Of a stretch of 64,000 nucleotides of DNA, positions 1-12,718 are shown piece by piece. Numbering within the stretch: the first letter of the stretch is position 1; each line of letters starts with the position of its first letter. Below the pieces are notes generated by a model, which was not told the origin of the DNA, did no database searches, and saw only the letters and a program-made list of their open reading frames with translations. The translations under genes were made by a program, and so were the position numbers. Source of the DNA: Onchocerca volvulus (lineage: Eukaryota > Nematoda > Chromadorea > Rhabditida > Onchocercidae); assembly GCA_000499405.2 (NCBI GenBank), contig HG738137.1, positions 17,382,581 to 17,446,580 on the forward strand, read 5' to 3'.

Positions 1-193
1 ATGCATAAACTGATCGTGTCCGTAAGGCCACGCAGTATTTGTTCCACCAGAATTTATCTGTAAAATTGCAAAATTCATCTAAATTAATTTCGGTTTTTTT
101 TATAATATATTTAGCTATTCAATCGATAATAATAAGTTAGGAATAGAACTTTGCAAATCAGCGAATATCTTAATTTGGCATAGCAAAGAGTAA

Positions 194-1650
194 TCAATAA
201 TCAATTTCACTGATCGAAAAAGAGCTATCAATAAGATCCGAAAAATTAATAATGTCGTCATTCAAAGAATCATATTTCGATGTGGAATCTTTGTGCAAAT
301 AATTTCTTGATAAATTAGAAACCTCATTCCAACGTTTTCGTATTTCATTGAAAGCCATATGTATCCGAAGTTTCTGAATTTCTTCTTCACGCTGGCGCTT
401 ACATACACATGGTCGTAAATACTACAAATATTTGTTTTAATTAAAATTTAGATGACAAACAAATTACCGCCTTAGTAAGGCTTCTGGAAAATGTTGAGAT
501 TCTGAAATTTATGAACTTTCAAGGCTTCGTTGTGACTAGAAGGAAGGCCTGCATTAAAATTGATGACCTTATTTTCTTCAATATGCATAGACTTCTTGTC
601 ACCGATGATAATTGTCATATTACGACGATTCTGAATCTCCGGCACAATGCGTATCTCCAAAGTCATCGGTTTCCACAATTGCTTCATGAAAAAGTGTGCT
701 AGTGCTGAATCAACCATCTAAAATTCAAAAATTAAAGTAAATGCAAGTTCAAATTAAAATTCTCATAAATCTAATTCCACCAACTTCAGGTATAACTGCC
801 AAATCAGTATCATATGCACTTCGTAGCTTGTAAAAACTATCTGCTGAATCTTGCTGCATCTATGAACAACCAGAAAACACCTTCTACAAAACAAACAAAC
901 TGAGTATGAACTGAAATTGATAGCTTTTATAGAATAAAATTTGTGAAAGTAAATTGGCAAGAAAAATTTTAATATTTTCTTGAAAACATAATTCAGTCAA
1001 AATTTTCCCCAATTTTTTTCAGCAAATCAAAAAATCGGATCTTCAAAAATTGCAGAGATGCATAAAAGAAAAAACATAAATCAAAATTTCTTCAAGAAAA
1101 ATGACCTCTGTTCTTCCTTCAGGTGCTTCAATCTTGCAAAATTTGTCTGCAACATAATACGAATCTATTTTAGGATTTATCAGATTTATCAGTTCATGAA
1201 GCTAGTGAAAACGAACGCCATGAAGATCATTATTCATATAAAGTATTAAATTAAATTTTATGAACTGGATGTGTAATTTCAATAATTTTGAATCGAACAA
1301 AACGGATATCAATTTATTGTTAATTTTGGAATTATTATTTATGTTATGCATTTAGTGATCAAATATTGGTAATATTGGAATTAAACTGTTGATTCATTTA
1401 AAACATCTTATTTTTTTGAAAATTTGTTTAAAAATCAAGAAGAAAAAATGGCATGTTTACACAGTTATAACCGTGAAATGTTTGAATTATGGCGAAAGTA
1501 TGACAAATAAACTGGTTATATTATTTTAAAATGTTATTTTGCGGTTCCCAATACTTCAAAAACAGATGAATTTCGTCTTGTAATAAATGATAGGCATCCT
1601 TCAGGTTTACTTAATTTACCTCTTCTAATTATAGATTTTATTGATTCCAT
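194..1650 (-). CDS. Unrecognised 231-aa protein, five exons
   Basis: Exons on the minus strand, in transcript order: 1650-1555, 1201-1106, 859-785, 717-517, 421-194. They total 696 bases, encode 231 aa and end in TGA. Every intron is phase 0 and GT-AG, although the donors are weak (GTATTG, GTCATT, GTTGGT, GTTCAT); the acceptors (ACTAG, CATAG, TTTAG, TTGTAG) are normal. Exon 4 holds the longest open stretch, beginning MVDSALAHFFMKQLWKPMTL. Exon 5 starts with a charged, probably helical segment (KRQREEEIQKLR) and ends in an acidic Ser/Asp-rich tail. No signal peptide or membrane segment is visible. I do not recognise the family. Exon 4 can also be read to a stop just past the chosen donor, so the last junction is the least certain. 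Seen: open frames and splice motifs. Inferred: that they form one gene. Confidence 0.5.
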
Positions 1651-2549
1651 TTTTACATGTGACTTCCGGAAAATTGCAGTGGAACAAATTCTCATTTGTG
1701 TGATTTATAGCATTATTAATTCGTGCAAAAAATTAAAAGATTTAAGAAGTTGAAAATTCATTTTTTATTTGCAATTTTTTCTTTTTTTTTCGTTAAATTT
1801 GTAATTTTTTCTTTTTATTTTTTAAAGAACGAGAAAATTCGTCTTCATATCTTTCATATCATCATCTTCAATATACTTTTATAAATTTTAATATCAATAA
1901 TGGCAAATAAAACATTTGACAACACAGCAATAATTTTATAATGAGAAAGTGAAAGAAGTGAGCAAAATTGAAAATAATTATTTCACTCAATGCGAATATT
2001 TTAAGAGATATTGATTTCCGATATTTAAATTAACTTTTAATTTACTCCACTTTTATTTAATGCAATAACTTCGTTTTATTTTTAGCAATATTGATTTCAG
2101 CAAATATGATAAATATAATAATCATGCAAGGAAAATCTTGACATACCATCATTTCTATCATGAATTTGGCATATGTCACCATAAATTCTCCTGTTTGTCC
2201 TTTCATTGATGAACATTCACCTCTGTTGTATCATATTATTCTGATGCATAAGTGATTTCTACTATCAAATGTTGTTGGTGTATGATAGCTGATTGGAATG
2301 CTGTTGATAACAGTGATAATTGTCAAATTTGCTCATTTCGCTAAATCAAGTTTTTGATCCGGATTTAACAACAATAATTTTACTAATTTTTACTTAATTT
2401 TTGTCTTATTAATTCAAAATCAATTTTTTCATCTGAATCTATGAAGAAGATTTAAAAGGCTTATTCTAGGATAGATATAGCTAATTAACTGACTGACATT
2501 TTGATGCGTATTTTCATGTTCAAACTAGTTGCTATTCTATTCTAGACTG

Positions 2550-2650
2550 ATAATGATGATGACAATGGTGACAATGGTAACAATGATGATGACAACGACA
2601 TCGACGACATCTTGGCTTTTGTCGTTGTGTCGTCGTTGTAGTCGTCTGAT
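2550..2650. repeat. Compound GAT/GAC trinucleotide tract
   Basis: GATGATGACAA and GACGACAT-type units are followed by GTCGTTGTGTCGTCGTTG-type units of opposite sense. The tract could therefore fold into an imperfect hairpin. It is not in any gene model. Confidence 0.6.
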
Positions 2651-4399
2651 CTGAGGCATATGATCAAGTTTCTATACATGTATTAAGAGGGTGTGTGTGT
2701 GTGATGGATTTAAGTATTGTTGATGATGATGACTCATTTATTCATCTTCATCACCCGAAATTTCTAATTTCTTTGAAAACAGTATTTCTTGAAGAGAAGA
2801 TACCAGCAGTTTCGTTTAAATTCCAAAATGTCACTTTTCTTTCGTTTTTTTTTCTTTTTGATTTGTTGAAGGTGAGAAAAGATTCGCAATTATGTAATTT
2901 TTTCTTTTTTTTTTCTGTTTTTACATTTTTTTTTCGTAAAAATTCTTTTGATACTATTTAAATTGTTAAAATAGTATACCGTTTCTAATTTATATCAATT
3001 CTTAATCTCGGTAAAACTAACAATTAATCTGTTAATCATTGATTTTTTATTAAAATTAGCAAGATTGAATTTTCACGATCACCAGAAAAAGCTAAGGAAG
3101 ATCAGAATTTATATGCCACGTCGCATTGCGATAGAATTGAGCTTATCCGTACTAAATCGCATAGCATGTCGCATGCCAGCAATTCATTATGCGACATATC
3201 TCTCAAGTCATGTGATAGCATTTTTGTTTATTTTGAACAAAATTTTTAGATTTCACTCCTGAAATAGCCAAACATTTTTTAAATAAAAAGATAGAAAAAA
3301 GATTTTTGTATTTTTAATTTTTTAAAATATGAATATTTTTAATTATTAAAATACGAAAGAAAAACAAATTTTTACCATGTTAAAATTTTTTTTTGTCGTA
3401 AGATTTATGAAAACATTACTTAAAACATCAAAATTATTTTTATTTTTCAAAAGTCATTAAATTTAATCTTTTTTTATTTCTTAATTTTCGATTTTTAAAC
3501 TTTTAATTTTACATCTCAATTTTTGATTTTATTTCTTAATTTTTGGTTTAATTTCTTATTTATTAGTTTTATTTTTTAATTTTTCGGTTTAATTTACAAT
3601 CTTAAATCCATTTGATAAAAAGCATAGAACTATTTACCATTTCTTATCATACTATTTCTTCATTTTCTGATTTTAACAAATTCTTTAGCATATTTTTTTG
3701 TATAAATGACGCATACATTATCGATTTATTCATCATCTGAATTTTGTAAACTGTATCTAATCATCATCGTTTCTCCCTTCATTGCTTTTACAAAATTTTG
3801 ATCGTATAAAATTGATTTCATGAAATAATGTTGCTTCATTTCGTAGAATTTTTTTTTTCCTTTTTTAAATTTAATTTAGATATTATAATTAACAATTTAA
3901 TTATCCGAATCGCTTTGGCAATTTTCATTTCTTTAAGATATAGCCCTATATAGATTTTATCTGTCTAGGCCACCAATACCATATCATCATTTAGTGCCAT
4001 GTTGTGCTCAGGTTGAAATTTAAATCAATATTAAGAAATAGGATTTGTCACTTTTTGGCCATTTTATTTTGGATTACTTTTTTTTTTTTTTCAGTTTATT
4101 TTTGAAAATTATGATAATAATCGATCGGATTTTTTAAACAAATTATTCTTGAAGAAAAGGAAAATCGAAATCCAATGTTTTCTAATTAAGTGCATAATGA
4201 TTTCAGAATTGCTTATTTAAAATTTATGAAAAAAATACTTTTTTTTTTTAAAACAATTTCCAATAATTCCTAAATTTTTTTTTATCCTTTTATTTAAATC
4301 ATAGCAATTTTGAATGATATGTCGATGAAAATAATGTCAAAAAATCATATATCTTTGATTGATCGAATATTGATTTTGATGGAGCAATGATTTTTTGTT

Positions 4400-4480
4400 C
4401 ATGTTATAAACAACAATAATAAGAGAATATTCAAGTAAATTGATCACTGGATTATTCCTTATTGTTTATATATGAAATGC
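4400..4480. repeat. Dispersed repeat, copy 1
   Basis: A stretch centred on GAGAATATTC, a variable base pair, GTAAATTG, then TCACTGG and TTATTC is shared in the same orientation with 21041-21125. The flanking ATGTTA also matches. This suggests two diverged copies of one dispersed element. Confidence 0.4.
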
Positions 4481-5064
4481 AATTTGCAATTTTTTACGGT
4501 TTGAAATCAGCAATACTAGCAAATGATACTATTTATAAGGATATGAATATTTTGAAGTTTTACATAATTCATACGTCATTTTAGTATTTCAGCGATTTCT
4601 AATAGTTCCTTTCATTGTCACTGTCCGATTTTTTTATTAAAATATTACCTCTTAATATTATCACTACTGGATGATTATTTACCGCTAATCCTTTTTATCG
4701 CTAATAACAGTAGCATTTCGAATCTTAAATTCTGATATTCGTATTACTGATTACGTATCTCCGTTGTTATCAATTATTTCGTAATCTACTTCTCAATTAT
4801 CATAAAATCTGGGATGTTTTGCCTAATATTCTTATCAGTTTGTTGTTATAATGATTGTTATCATCAGTGAACTTGATGAATTTTACATTAAATTTTCTTC
4901 TGAATAATATTTCATCACTATATGGTATTGATAACGATCATTTGATGCAAAGAATTATGAAGGAAGAGAACTTTCACAGAAGTTATAGCCCATGAGATGT
5001 TGATGATAGGAATGGCTAGAACTAATATTATTTACTGGTAATATTGAATTTAAAACAAATCCGA

Positions 5065-5190
5065 AGTCGATTTTATTCAAACAATAGAAGTTTTTCTCGA
5101 TGGATTCAAAAGTTTCTTTTCATACATATACGTAAAAGCGAAGAGAAATCGATTTTATTCGAATCGATAGAAGATTTATTTCGATCGATA
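5065..5190. repeat. Tandem duplication, period about 81 bases
   Basis: Two diverged copies of a unit beginning TCGATTTTATTC and containing ATAGAAG start near 5067 and 5148. Confidence 0.45.
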
Positions 5191-7566
5191 TTTTCGTTTT
5201 ATCATTTTTCAATTAATAAAACGGCGATGATTATCTACGGTGCTAGAATTACTAAACATTAATCCGGTGATTACAAAGAAAACATTTCAGATAATCCTAA
5301 TCATTCCCTGAGACATGTATTGCAGTTTACTTCAAATTTTTGAAACTCCTCCATTTATCTCGATGGAAGCAGAATGTCTCCAATTAGATAGCACTTTCAA
5401 AATGTGGATGATACTTGAAATTTGCTAACGAATAGTTAATCAAAAGACAGAAATGTGTCTTTTGATAGTTCTATTCTATTTTAGTTTACACCAGAAATTA
5501 AATCCAAATACTTTTGAAAATAACAAATTATACATCCATCTACTATTATTATTTTAATTACTTTTAAATATCTTTACATAAGTTCATCTAACTCCCCAGA
5601 CCATGATTCTGAAATTTCATTTAATTACTGAAATTTTCATCCAGGATTAAGAATTTTTTTTTTGGTATATGCACAAGTGGTACGGGAAATCAATAAAATG
5701 TATATGTACAATTGCTCCATTAGTATTTAGTCCATTCCAATCATCTCTTAATTTTCCAAATTCTTCAATACTTTTCTAGATGTTTTTTAATCACTATCGA
5801 GATAATTATCATTATTTTTTTCTTCTAATTGTTCAGTTCTAGTATTTAAATTCAAAATATTTCTTGAAATTTTGTTTTTCCTTTATTCCACTTGTTACTA
5901 TTATTATCACTTAGTAATCTTATAATCATTATCATTATTATAACAATTGATAAATTGAGATGTTATCATCATTGTTACTTGTACCATTGTTACTTTACTT
6001 ACAATTTTATGGATTATTCGCTTCTTAAAAATATTGCATTAGTCATCATAAATTATTATCATAATGATAATAACATCAATAATGGTTATTATTATTGCGA
6101 ATTTTTGGATTTTACTACTTGAACCTGTTATTCACATTCCTATTACCGAATCTGAGAGGAAATTGAGAGAAAATCGAAGAAGAAATTAAATTGCGAAAAA
6201 TTTAGGCTATAATCATTTATTACCATTATAATGACACATATAAGACTATAATTTGAGCAATATTTATTTATATTGCTGTAGTCAATTTTATTGTCATAAT
6301 AATTTTATAATCAACTAATGGCATGATTTTATCATTATCATTATAATTATCACTAACATATCATAATATCACGATATCAATTAGCCACTTTTCACTACTA
6401 TTGCTATTGTATTAATCTCATTGTTATGACTCATTGCCGTTCTTGCTTTCATCAAAAAATATACCAAAAATTGTGATTAGAAGCGAATTAGCAATGCTTT
6501 GGTTCCCTTTGGCTGGCTATCGAAGTGATATAATGATACATGATGCAGATATGATTCACCGATTCAAGTCGTAGATGATGATGATGATTGGGGAGAATAA
6601 CGAAAGCTTTCCGTTCTCATCACAGCTAATTTCTCCTATTTAATATGCATACATGCAATGTTTAGATTTTTTGCTCACATTATTTCAACCATATGAAAAA
6701 GAAATAAAATTAGAAATTAAAGAAATATACGAGGTAATAGAAATTTGGACGATGATTATAATTAATTACCTTGCTAAAAAAACGTAGCTTGCGTAATTTT
6801 ACCATAGAGTCACGTAACATTATCGAATAAGTCACGTAATATCACCATACACATGAAATGCGATCTAAAATATTACGTGTAATAAATGGGATATACTTGT
6901 ATCACAGCGGGACTTCCAAAGCTTTACGAGCATCAAGATGTGACATAAAAATTCGATACGGTTGATTGGTGGACGGTCGTTGTTCGAGGAATCCAAGTAG
7001 GATGGTCTTGTGAATGATGTCATTGTTTTGTTTCTTCTTTCTCTTTTATGGTTGAATTCTAATATTTAAATTAAAATTAACTGATTTTTGAAATTATTTT
7101 TAAATCGGACGAAATTCGCTGACTTCGCAATTTTGTTTTTTAAAATTTGAAATTTTTAAATTCAACTTCTGTAAAATTTCGATTTCGCTTATATTGCTCA
7201 GATTCTTTTGTACACAATTTATAACGTGAGAATAAAGTTATAATTTGCAAATAATGTCAAAATAAAATTACAATTTATAACGTTGTTAGATTAGTTTATA
7301 TAATACCGCTTTTTAAGTAATACTGTAATTGGATACTTTATCAACTCATGTTAATCTCCTCTGGATATCTCTGTTTATTTACTAGCTCACTTTTTTCTTG
7401 CTAAATACTACTTCGTGACATCTTAATGATTAAATCGGTCTGTTCTTTACTAGATTTTATTAATTTTATTCTAATTCTGTCGGCTTGGACATATTGCTTC
7501 CATGAATTTTTCGATATATTTTTTATTCTAAATTTCTTTTTAAACTACTCAATTAGCAATTGTAGA

Positions 7567-9051
7567 ATGTCTGGCTGGGCTGCTTATATCAAGAATCTGC
7601 TCGATTCAAGTCAAGGTATACAACGAGCTGCTATTGTCGGTTATCCAGATGGTGCTGTATGGGCAAGGTCTGAAGGTGACCGTGAATTCCGGGTAAAAGT
7701 TACTATCATATTGTTTTATAATAATCATCTTTTATGATTATTTTTCAACTCAAGATATCATACATTTGATGCCATACTTCGCTAATAAGTTCTAAAGTTG
7801 TTGGTGCAGGAACATCACTGATAATTGGAAAAATACTTTGTCAAAATATTTGCTTGTATATTTATTAGGTCATTCATTGAATATCACATTTTTGATTAGT
7901 AATTGATTATTCGAAAAATATCCATTTCTCCGAGCTATTGTTTATATGTATTCATCGAAGTTGAAAATTTTCTAGCACTCTTCGCATAACATTTATTTAA
8001 AATTATTTGGTGATAACATGATATACAAGATTTGATAAATTTTTTTTTCATTTTGTTTTCCACTATATATATTAGCTAAACAATTCCATTAGCTAACATG
8101 CAAAAATAAAAATCCATGAAAGGAATTTATGGATTTATTTTCATTTATATGGGAATGATTAGATAATACTTAGGTTTTTCAGGCAACAGATGAAGAATTA
8201 AAAAAATTTGTCAGCTTATATGATCATATTGAAAAGGTGCCATCTATTGGTTGTGATTTGGAAGGTGAATTTTATATAATTTTTTCCGAAATTGCTCAGT
8301 GCTACGCGGTGATTTCGTGGAATACATTTGCTCATGATAACATGGCTGCATCTTCTAGAAAGGACATAGTTCTAACCGTTGGGCATTTCTTCAAATTAAT
8401 CTATCATTTTTTTTCTATTGTTTTTTAGGCTTTGCTAATTTCATTTTGACTGAAGCTACGATTTAACAATAGTTCAGAGCATTCGTAATCATTTTTGAAA
8501 AAGAAACATGGATAAGCATTCCTTTAAGTGAAGTATTTTCCGGAAAACTAGTAAGCTGAAAAAAATAACGAAAAGGAGAGGATGAGATCCTAATATGAAC
8601 CTGCAGATTTATGAGAGCATTTGTCTCTTAAATTTTCGGAATGAATAGAATTTTTAATCATTTAATTATAGGTGTGCATTATATAGTGCCACGAACGGAA
8701 CAGAATCTCATTTTTGGTAAACGAGATAAAACTGGAATGTTTGCAGCTAAAACAAAAACAGGTCTTTTATTTGTTTATAATGTTCTTTATCGTAATTGCT
8801 ACATGGATTATTTAAGCTCCAGGATTGAAGTAATTATGCATGAAGTTTTCAACCGTTCAGTATATTTAGAATAATGTATTAGGGATCTAATATTTGTGTA
8901 ATGATACGATAATATTTGAGATAATATATCTTTCGAATTTAGTTGTAAATTTTCAGCTGTGCTAATTGCTTGCTATAAAGGAGAAAATGCGGCAGAAGTA
9001 CGTGTAGCAGTTGAGAAACTTGCGCAATATTTAATGGATTCTGGATACTGA
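7567..9051 (+). CDS. Profilin
   Basis: Small actin-monomer-binding protein that controls filament assembly and binds proline-rich ligands such as formins and Ena/VASP; cytoplasmic. Exons 7567-7692, 8183-8264, 8672-8761 and 8957-9051 total 393 bases and encode 130 aa, the normal profilin length. Introns are phases 0, 1 and 1. The N-terminus MSGWAAYIKNLL carries the conserved aromatic pair (W4, Y7) of the poly-proline site. GCDLEGVHYIVPRTEQNLIF and the C-terminus YLMDSGY fit nematode profilins closely. The start is the first ATG, two bases after TTGTAG, which reads like a trans-splice (spliced-leader) acceptor. Intron 3 starts GTCTTT, a non-consensus donor, yet it is required to keep the frame. 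Upstream and downstream are gene-free. Function is known from the family; the identification is firm. Which nematode paralogue it matches was not determined. Confidence 0.96.
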
Positions 9052-10123
9052 ATCTTCGAATTTTATGTTTTCAACGTTCACGAAAGAAACATTTTATTTA
9101 CTCTCAGACAGAATCATCAATTTATGAGTGCTTTTTAAATTTTTTACGCAGAATCTTAAAAATTTTGCATTTTTTTATGATTTGAAATTCTGTGCTTCAG
9201 ATTCTTGCACACTAGCAAGTCTCCTTCTTTTTGCAGACTAATAAGTCGATTCATACATTCGCCGTCATTTTCTAATTCTGTTGTGTTATTTATTTTCAGT
9301 CTTCCATTCCTATATTTGGATTTGTTATTGTCATTCCTAGAAAAAATAGAAATTCTGCACTACATTTCAAATTTCATTTCAGTTGTTTGCTATAATATTG
9401 CTTCGATTTCTCTTCTAAGCATAACTCTTGCATCGCTACTTTCTTTTGTAATCATTCCAAATATTCTTCTTTTTTTTTTTGTTCTACTAAATCGCTTTTT
9501 TTCTTTGCATTTTGCAGCGCCACTTTGTTTTATAGATTAATGAGCGATTACTGACAGCTAGCATTCATAGCATTCGAAGATTTAAAGTGAAGATATATTA
9601 GTAAATTCAGAAAACTGGAATTAAAAATTATCCTTCAATATTTACTAAAGGCTTAAGAATTTTTTTTTTTTTTTTATTGAGTATAAAGATTGTTAACTAT
9701 ACGATGAAGACAATGTGATCAAAATAGAAGATGAAAGCAAGAAGTATATGTTGGTGAAAGAACTGTGAGCAAGAAAAATTGATGGACGGCTCATACTATT
9801 GATGGATTTAGCTGACTGTAGACTTTTGCATTGATCTTCATATTGATTTATGTTGAAGCAAGTGTTGAAGATACGCGCTTGTCTTTCCTTTTATTATTAG
9901 TTTTGAAGTATCCCATGTATCAGTCGCCATTGCCATGACAGATTTGCAGGCAATAATTTGGCTGTTTCGCTTGTATTTCATTTTCTTTTTTCCTTTTTTT
10001 TTTTTTTGTATGTGTCAGTTTTAATTATAATTAGTCCTCTTTGCGAAACAATTTCTATGTTTTTGCTTAATTTTCTAAAATAATACGGTTATTTGATTCT
10101 TTATCCACTCTGCTTGAATCACC
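9052..10123. other. Intergenic, pyrimidine-rich 3' flank of profilin
   Basis: This holds the likely profilin 3' UTR, then T-rich sequence with poly-T runs near 9660 and 9990. The open frame at 9205-9540 is T-rich and reads as a string of hydrophobic residues, so it was not accepted as a gene. Confidence 0.5.
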
Positions 10124-10366
10124 ATGTTTTTTTGGTTACATAACGTTTTACTTAAAAGATTTCGTTGCAAGAATAAATATTCGACAGTGTCGTCTTCTTA
10201 CCCCGTCATACAAGTTGAAAATATGCAAATTCGCGATCACTTTTTTCCCTGTAATTTAAGCAGAAAACCAGATAACGATTCTGGTAGCATAGTTTGTTTA
10301 ATGCATAATGTATTGCAAATCATAATTAATGAAGATGAATTGATATGCTTTTCCTCTGTTAGGTAG
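10124..10366 (+). CDS. Candidate single-exon ORF, 80 aa, unrecognised
   Basis: The ATG in CACCATG opens an 80-codon frame with balanced codon use (CGC, CCC, GTC, TCG, GAC-type codons), unusual for this AT-rich region. The protein is mixed basic and polar with four or five cysteines; its N-terminus MFFWLHNVLLKRF is weakly hydrophobic but is not a convincing signal peptide. The sequence CTCTGTTAG just before the stop could instead be an exon end followed by a GTAGAA donor. The last 27 bases lie inside the left arm of a large inverted repeat (10340-10504 with 10724-10863). No family is recognised. It could be a real orphan gene, one exon of a larger gene, or a chance frame. Confidence 0.35.
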   Translation: MFFWLHNVLLKRFRCKNKYSTVSSSYPVIQVENMQIRDHFFPCNLSRKPDNDSGSIVCLMHNVLQIIINEDELICFSSVR

Positions 10367-10863
10367 AAAAGTTCACTTCCATCAGTGGTTTCAATACTTT
10401 ATGTACACCAATCATTTTCTTTGTATCCTCTTAGAACAAATCATTAAACTTTCCTTTGCAAAAATTCGGATATCTAACGACTGTCCTATAGATAGATGTT
10501 TTTAGATACGATCTTAGAGGTGAAAAGCTATTCGTTTATTTTAAGATTCCTTTTAATCTTTCACAGAAAAATTCCCCAAAAATTTCTTTTCTTAATTGTG
10601 CATTCAGTTGCAGGGTTTTGGTTCAGGTTGATATACTTATAGCAGGCATCAAAACGCTTGTGTACCACATTTTTGCATCTCCGTATTTTACACTAAAATG
10701 TTTGCACTGCAGAATAATATGGAATAAAAAACATCTACAGGACGGTCGTTAAATATTTGAATTTTTGCAAAAGAAAGTTTTATGCTCTATTCTAAGAAGA
10801 TACAAAGAAAATGACCGGAGTATACAAAACATTGACTAACCTAACAGAGGAGAAGCATATCAA
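10340..10863. repeat. Large imperfect inverted repeat (arms about 140-165 bases)
   Basis: The left arm 10340-10504 matches the reverse complement of the right arm 10724-10863. Shared blocks include TTGATATGCTT, CCTCTGTTAGG, TCATTTTCTTTGTATC, AAACTTTC and TTTGCAAAAATTC, in the same order. About 25 bases near 10367-10392 are extra in the left arm. The arms are separated by about 220 bases. This fits a fold-back element or an inverted local duplication. Confidence 0.7.
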
Positions 10864-11841
10864 GTGATCGAATCTTCGGATTAAATGCTTAAATTCTTAC
10901 AGATTTATACACGTAACCTATAATTAGTAGTTATAATAGTTCTACATGAAAGCTCTCGAATACCTTTTTTTCAGATTTTCTTTTATTCCAGCTAAACATA
11001 AAATTCGAATAAAATAGAACCACAAAATTCAAAAAACGTATCAAAGTACCAGATACTGAAATGTAAAAATCATCATTTTAATAATATAAGTTTATCATTT
11101 ACATGCTTGATAGTAATAGATTATTAGGCATTATCGAATCTTCCTGCAGTAATCTTTTTCTCTGATAAAGACAAAAATAAATAATATATACCACAATCAC
11201 TTTTTCACTAATAACTGGAACGTGAACAATAAAAATGGTAAGAAAAAATATTCACACGACTCTACTAATTGGTGAGGCAAAATCTTTTTATTAAAATTGT
11301 CCCTTTTTCCTCTTTCCAAGATTTATAATTAGAGACATTTAATGCATCGCAATAAAAATTAGGGACAAAAAAGGAGATTTTGAAGAATTCTGAGCAAAAA
11401 CAAGCCAAAACATTTCTATACGCTGCAAAAGATTTGGCACTTAAATTTGAGTAGCGAAATTGAGAAAGAAGATCAATTTCAAACAAAACGCAGTCTCGAA
11501 GATTGAGATATGTTCTTCCATTCCATCTTATCTAATAAAATATATCTAAAATTTTGCTTCAGGAAATCGCTAATGATAGAAAAAAAAAAAAAAAAAAAAA
11601 AAACTGTACAAAATAAGCTAACGAAGACTGTTCACGAAAAAATGAGAGTGAATTGTTTAATAAGTGCAAGACAGAATAAAAATATTGTTGTTTGATCATA
11701 GAATAAAAAGAAATAAAAAAAAGTTTTTTTTCATTCGTTCTAAAACAGTATCCTTTGAAACTAGGTAACTGATGGTTTCGTAAAGGAATATAAATTGAGA
11801 TGAAAAGTTATTACATTAATAAAGTTGCAAATGACCGAAGA
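10864..11841. other. Intergenic between inverted repeat and elongin C
   Basis: AT-rich sequence with a run of 24 A at 11580-11603. No coding exon could be supported. It includes the 3' flank of the elongin C gene, which ends at 11842 on the minus strand. Confidence 0.5.
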
Positions 11842-12718
11842 TTAGCAATCCAAAAAGTTAGCTGCCATCAGGAGTTCGAGAGCTACTTCAGGAGGTATAC
11901 TAAATTCGGGTATTTCTGTTGCACTATTTGTATAGCGTACTTTGTATGCAAAATATTGGCATACTTTCTGTAGAACATGTGATCTGCAAGTAAAAATGAT
12001 ACAAATAAAAACTGAATTATAATTACATCAATGATTAACTATAAGCTGGAAATCTTTTATCCATATTCTGCTGCAAAACATATTACAATGAAAATGCAAT
12101 ATAAGACGAAGTTTAGAACCTTAATTTATACAACTTACCGAAAAATAATCTGCATCGCAAATAAATCATTTTATTCTCCTCACTTTTTTTTTTCTTTAAC
12201 GATTGTTGGGCATTATTTCAAGACAACCACGGTTTTACATCCCAAGCACACTTCCATGCTATCACGTGTCAGTCTTACAGAATCGAACAAACAGAATTCT
12301 TTGAAAATCGAACAAACAGAATTTGAAGCATGCAACTTGATATTTTGTGTGTCAAAATCAATCAATAAACTTACGGAATTTCCCTAAAATTAACTTCGTT
12401 TGTTTCATTTTCTGAATAAGATCCAGGTCCGGATAACATTGCTTTAATGGTACCCGATGTTAGTGCCAAATCTTTTTTAATAATAAATTCATGTCCATCA
12501 CTACTGATCAGCTTCACGTACATCGCATCGGGTCCTTCGACTCCACCATAAACTGCAGTGAAATGATATGATAACATAAACTGTTTTCTATTTTTAACAA
12601 ATCTACAACAGCCAAACTTTTAGTTTAGTAAAAAAAAAAATGTAAGAAGATGTCAATATTTATTCTAACGCAGATATTCAATCTAAGTAATTATTTTACC
12701 TGTTTCGGATCCTGCCAT
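11842..12718 (-). CDS. elc-1: Elongin C
   Basis: Elongin C is the SKP1-like adaptor that links substrate receptors (VHL- or SOCS-box proteins) to cullin-2/5 ubiquitin ligases; it also partners elongin A/B in transcription elongation. It acts in nucleus and cytoplasm. Exons on the minus strand 12718-12700, 12552-12375 and 11983-11842 total 339 bases and encode 112 aa, the same length as animal elongin C. Introns are phases 1 and 2. Segments [34 protein letters not shown] and the C-terminus [11 protein letters not shown] are near-identical to the known nematode protein, with the BTB/POZ-like fold across the whole length. The start ATG is in a 19-base first exon (MAGSET). The nearest neighbour is the gene-poor stretch upstream. 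The gene symbol follows the C. elegans orthologue by recognition, not by search. Confidence 0.97.

Larger units (their letters stand above)
1651..7566. other. Intergenic, AT-rich, simple repeats
   Basis: No gene could be supported. The stretch holds a GAT/GAC-type compound trinucleotide tract near 2550-2650, a short inverted repeat ATGTCGCAT/ATGCGACAT near 3165-3200, one copy of a dispersed repeat at about 4400-4480, an approximately 81-base tandem duplication at about 5065-5190, and long T runs. A 37-codon ORF on the plus strand (5315-5428) has coding-like codons, but no partner exon was found. Confidence 0.5.

Noticed and set aside
9205..9540. 111-codon plus-strand frame downstream of profilin
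   Set aside because: It lies in pyrimidine-rich 3' flank and reads as phenylalanine/leucine/serine runs; no splice context or conserved motif.
12031..12387. 118-codon plus-strand frame
   Set aside because: It lies antisense in the second intron and exon edge of elongin C; an artefact of the intron and of the opposite strand.
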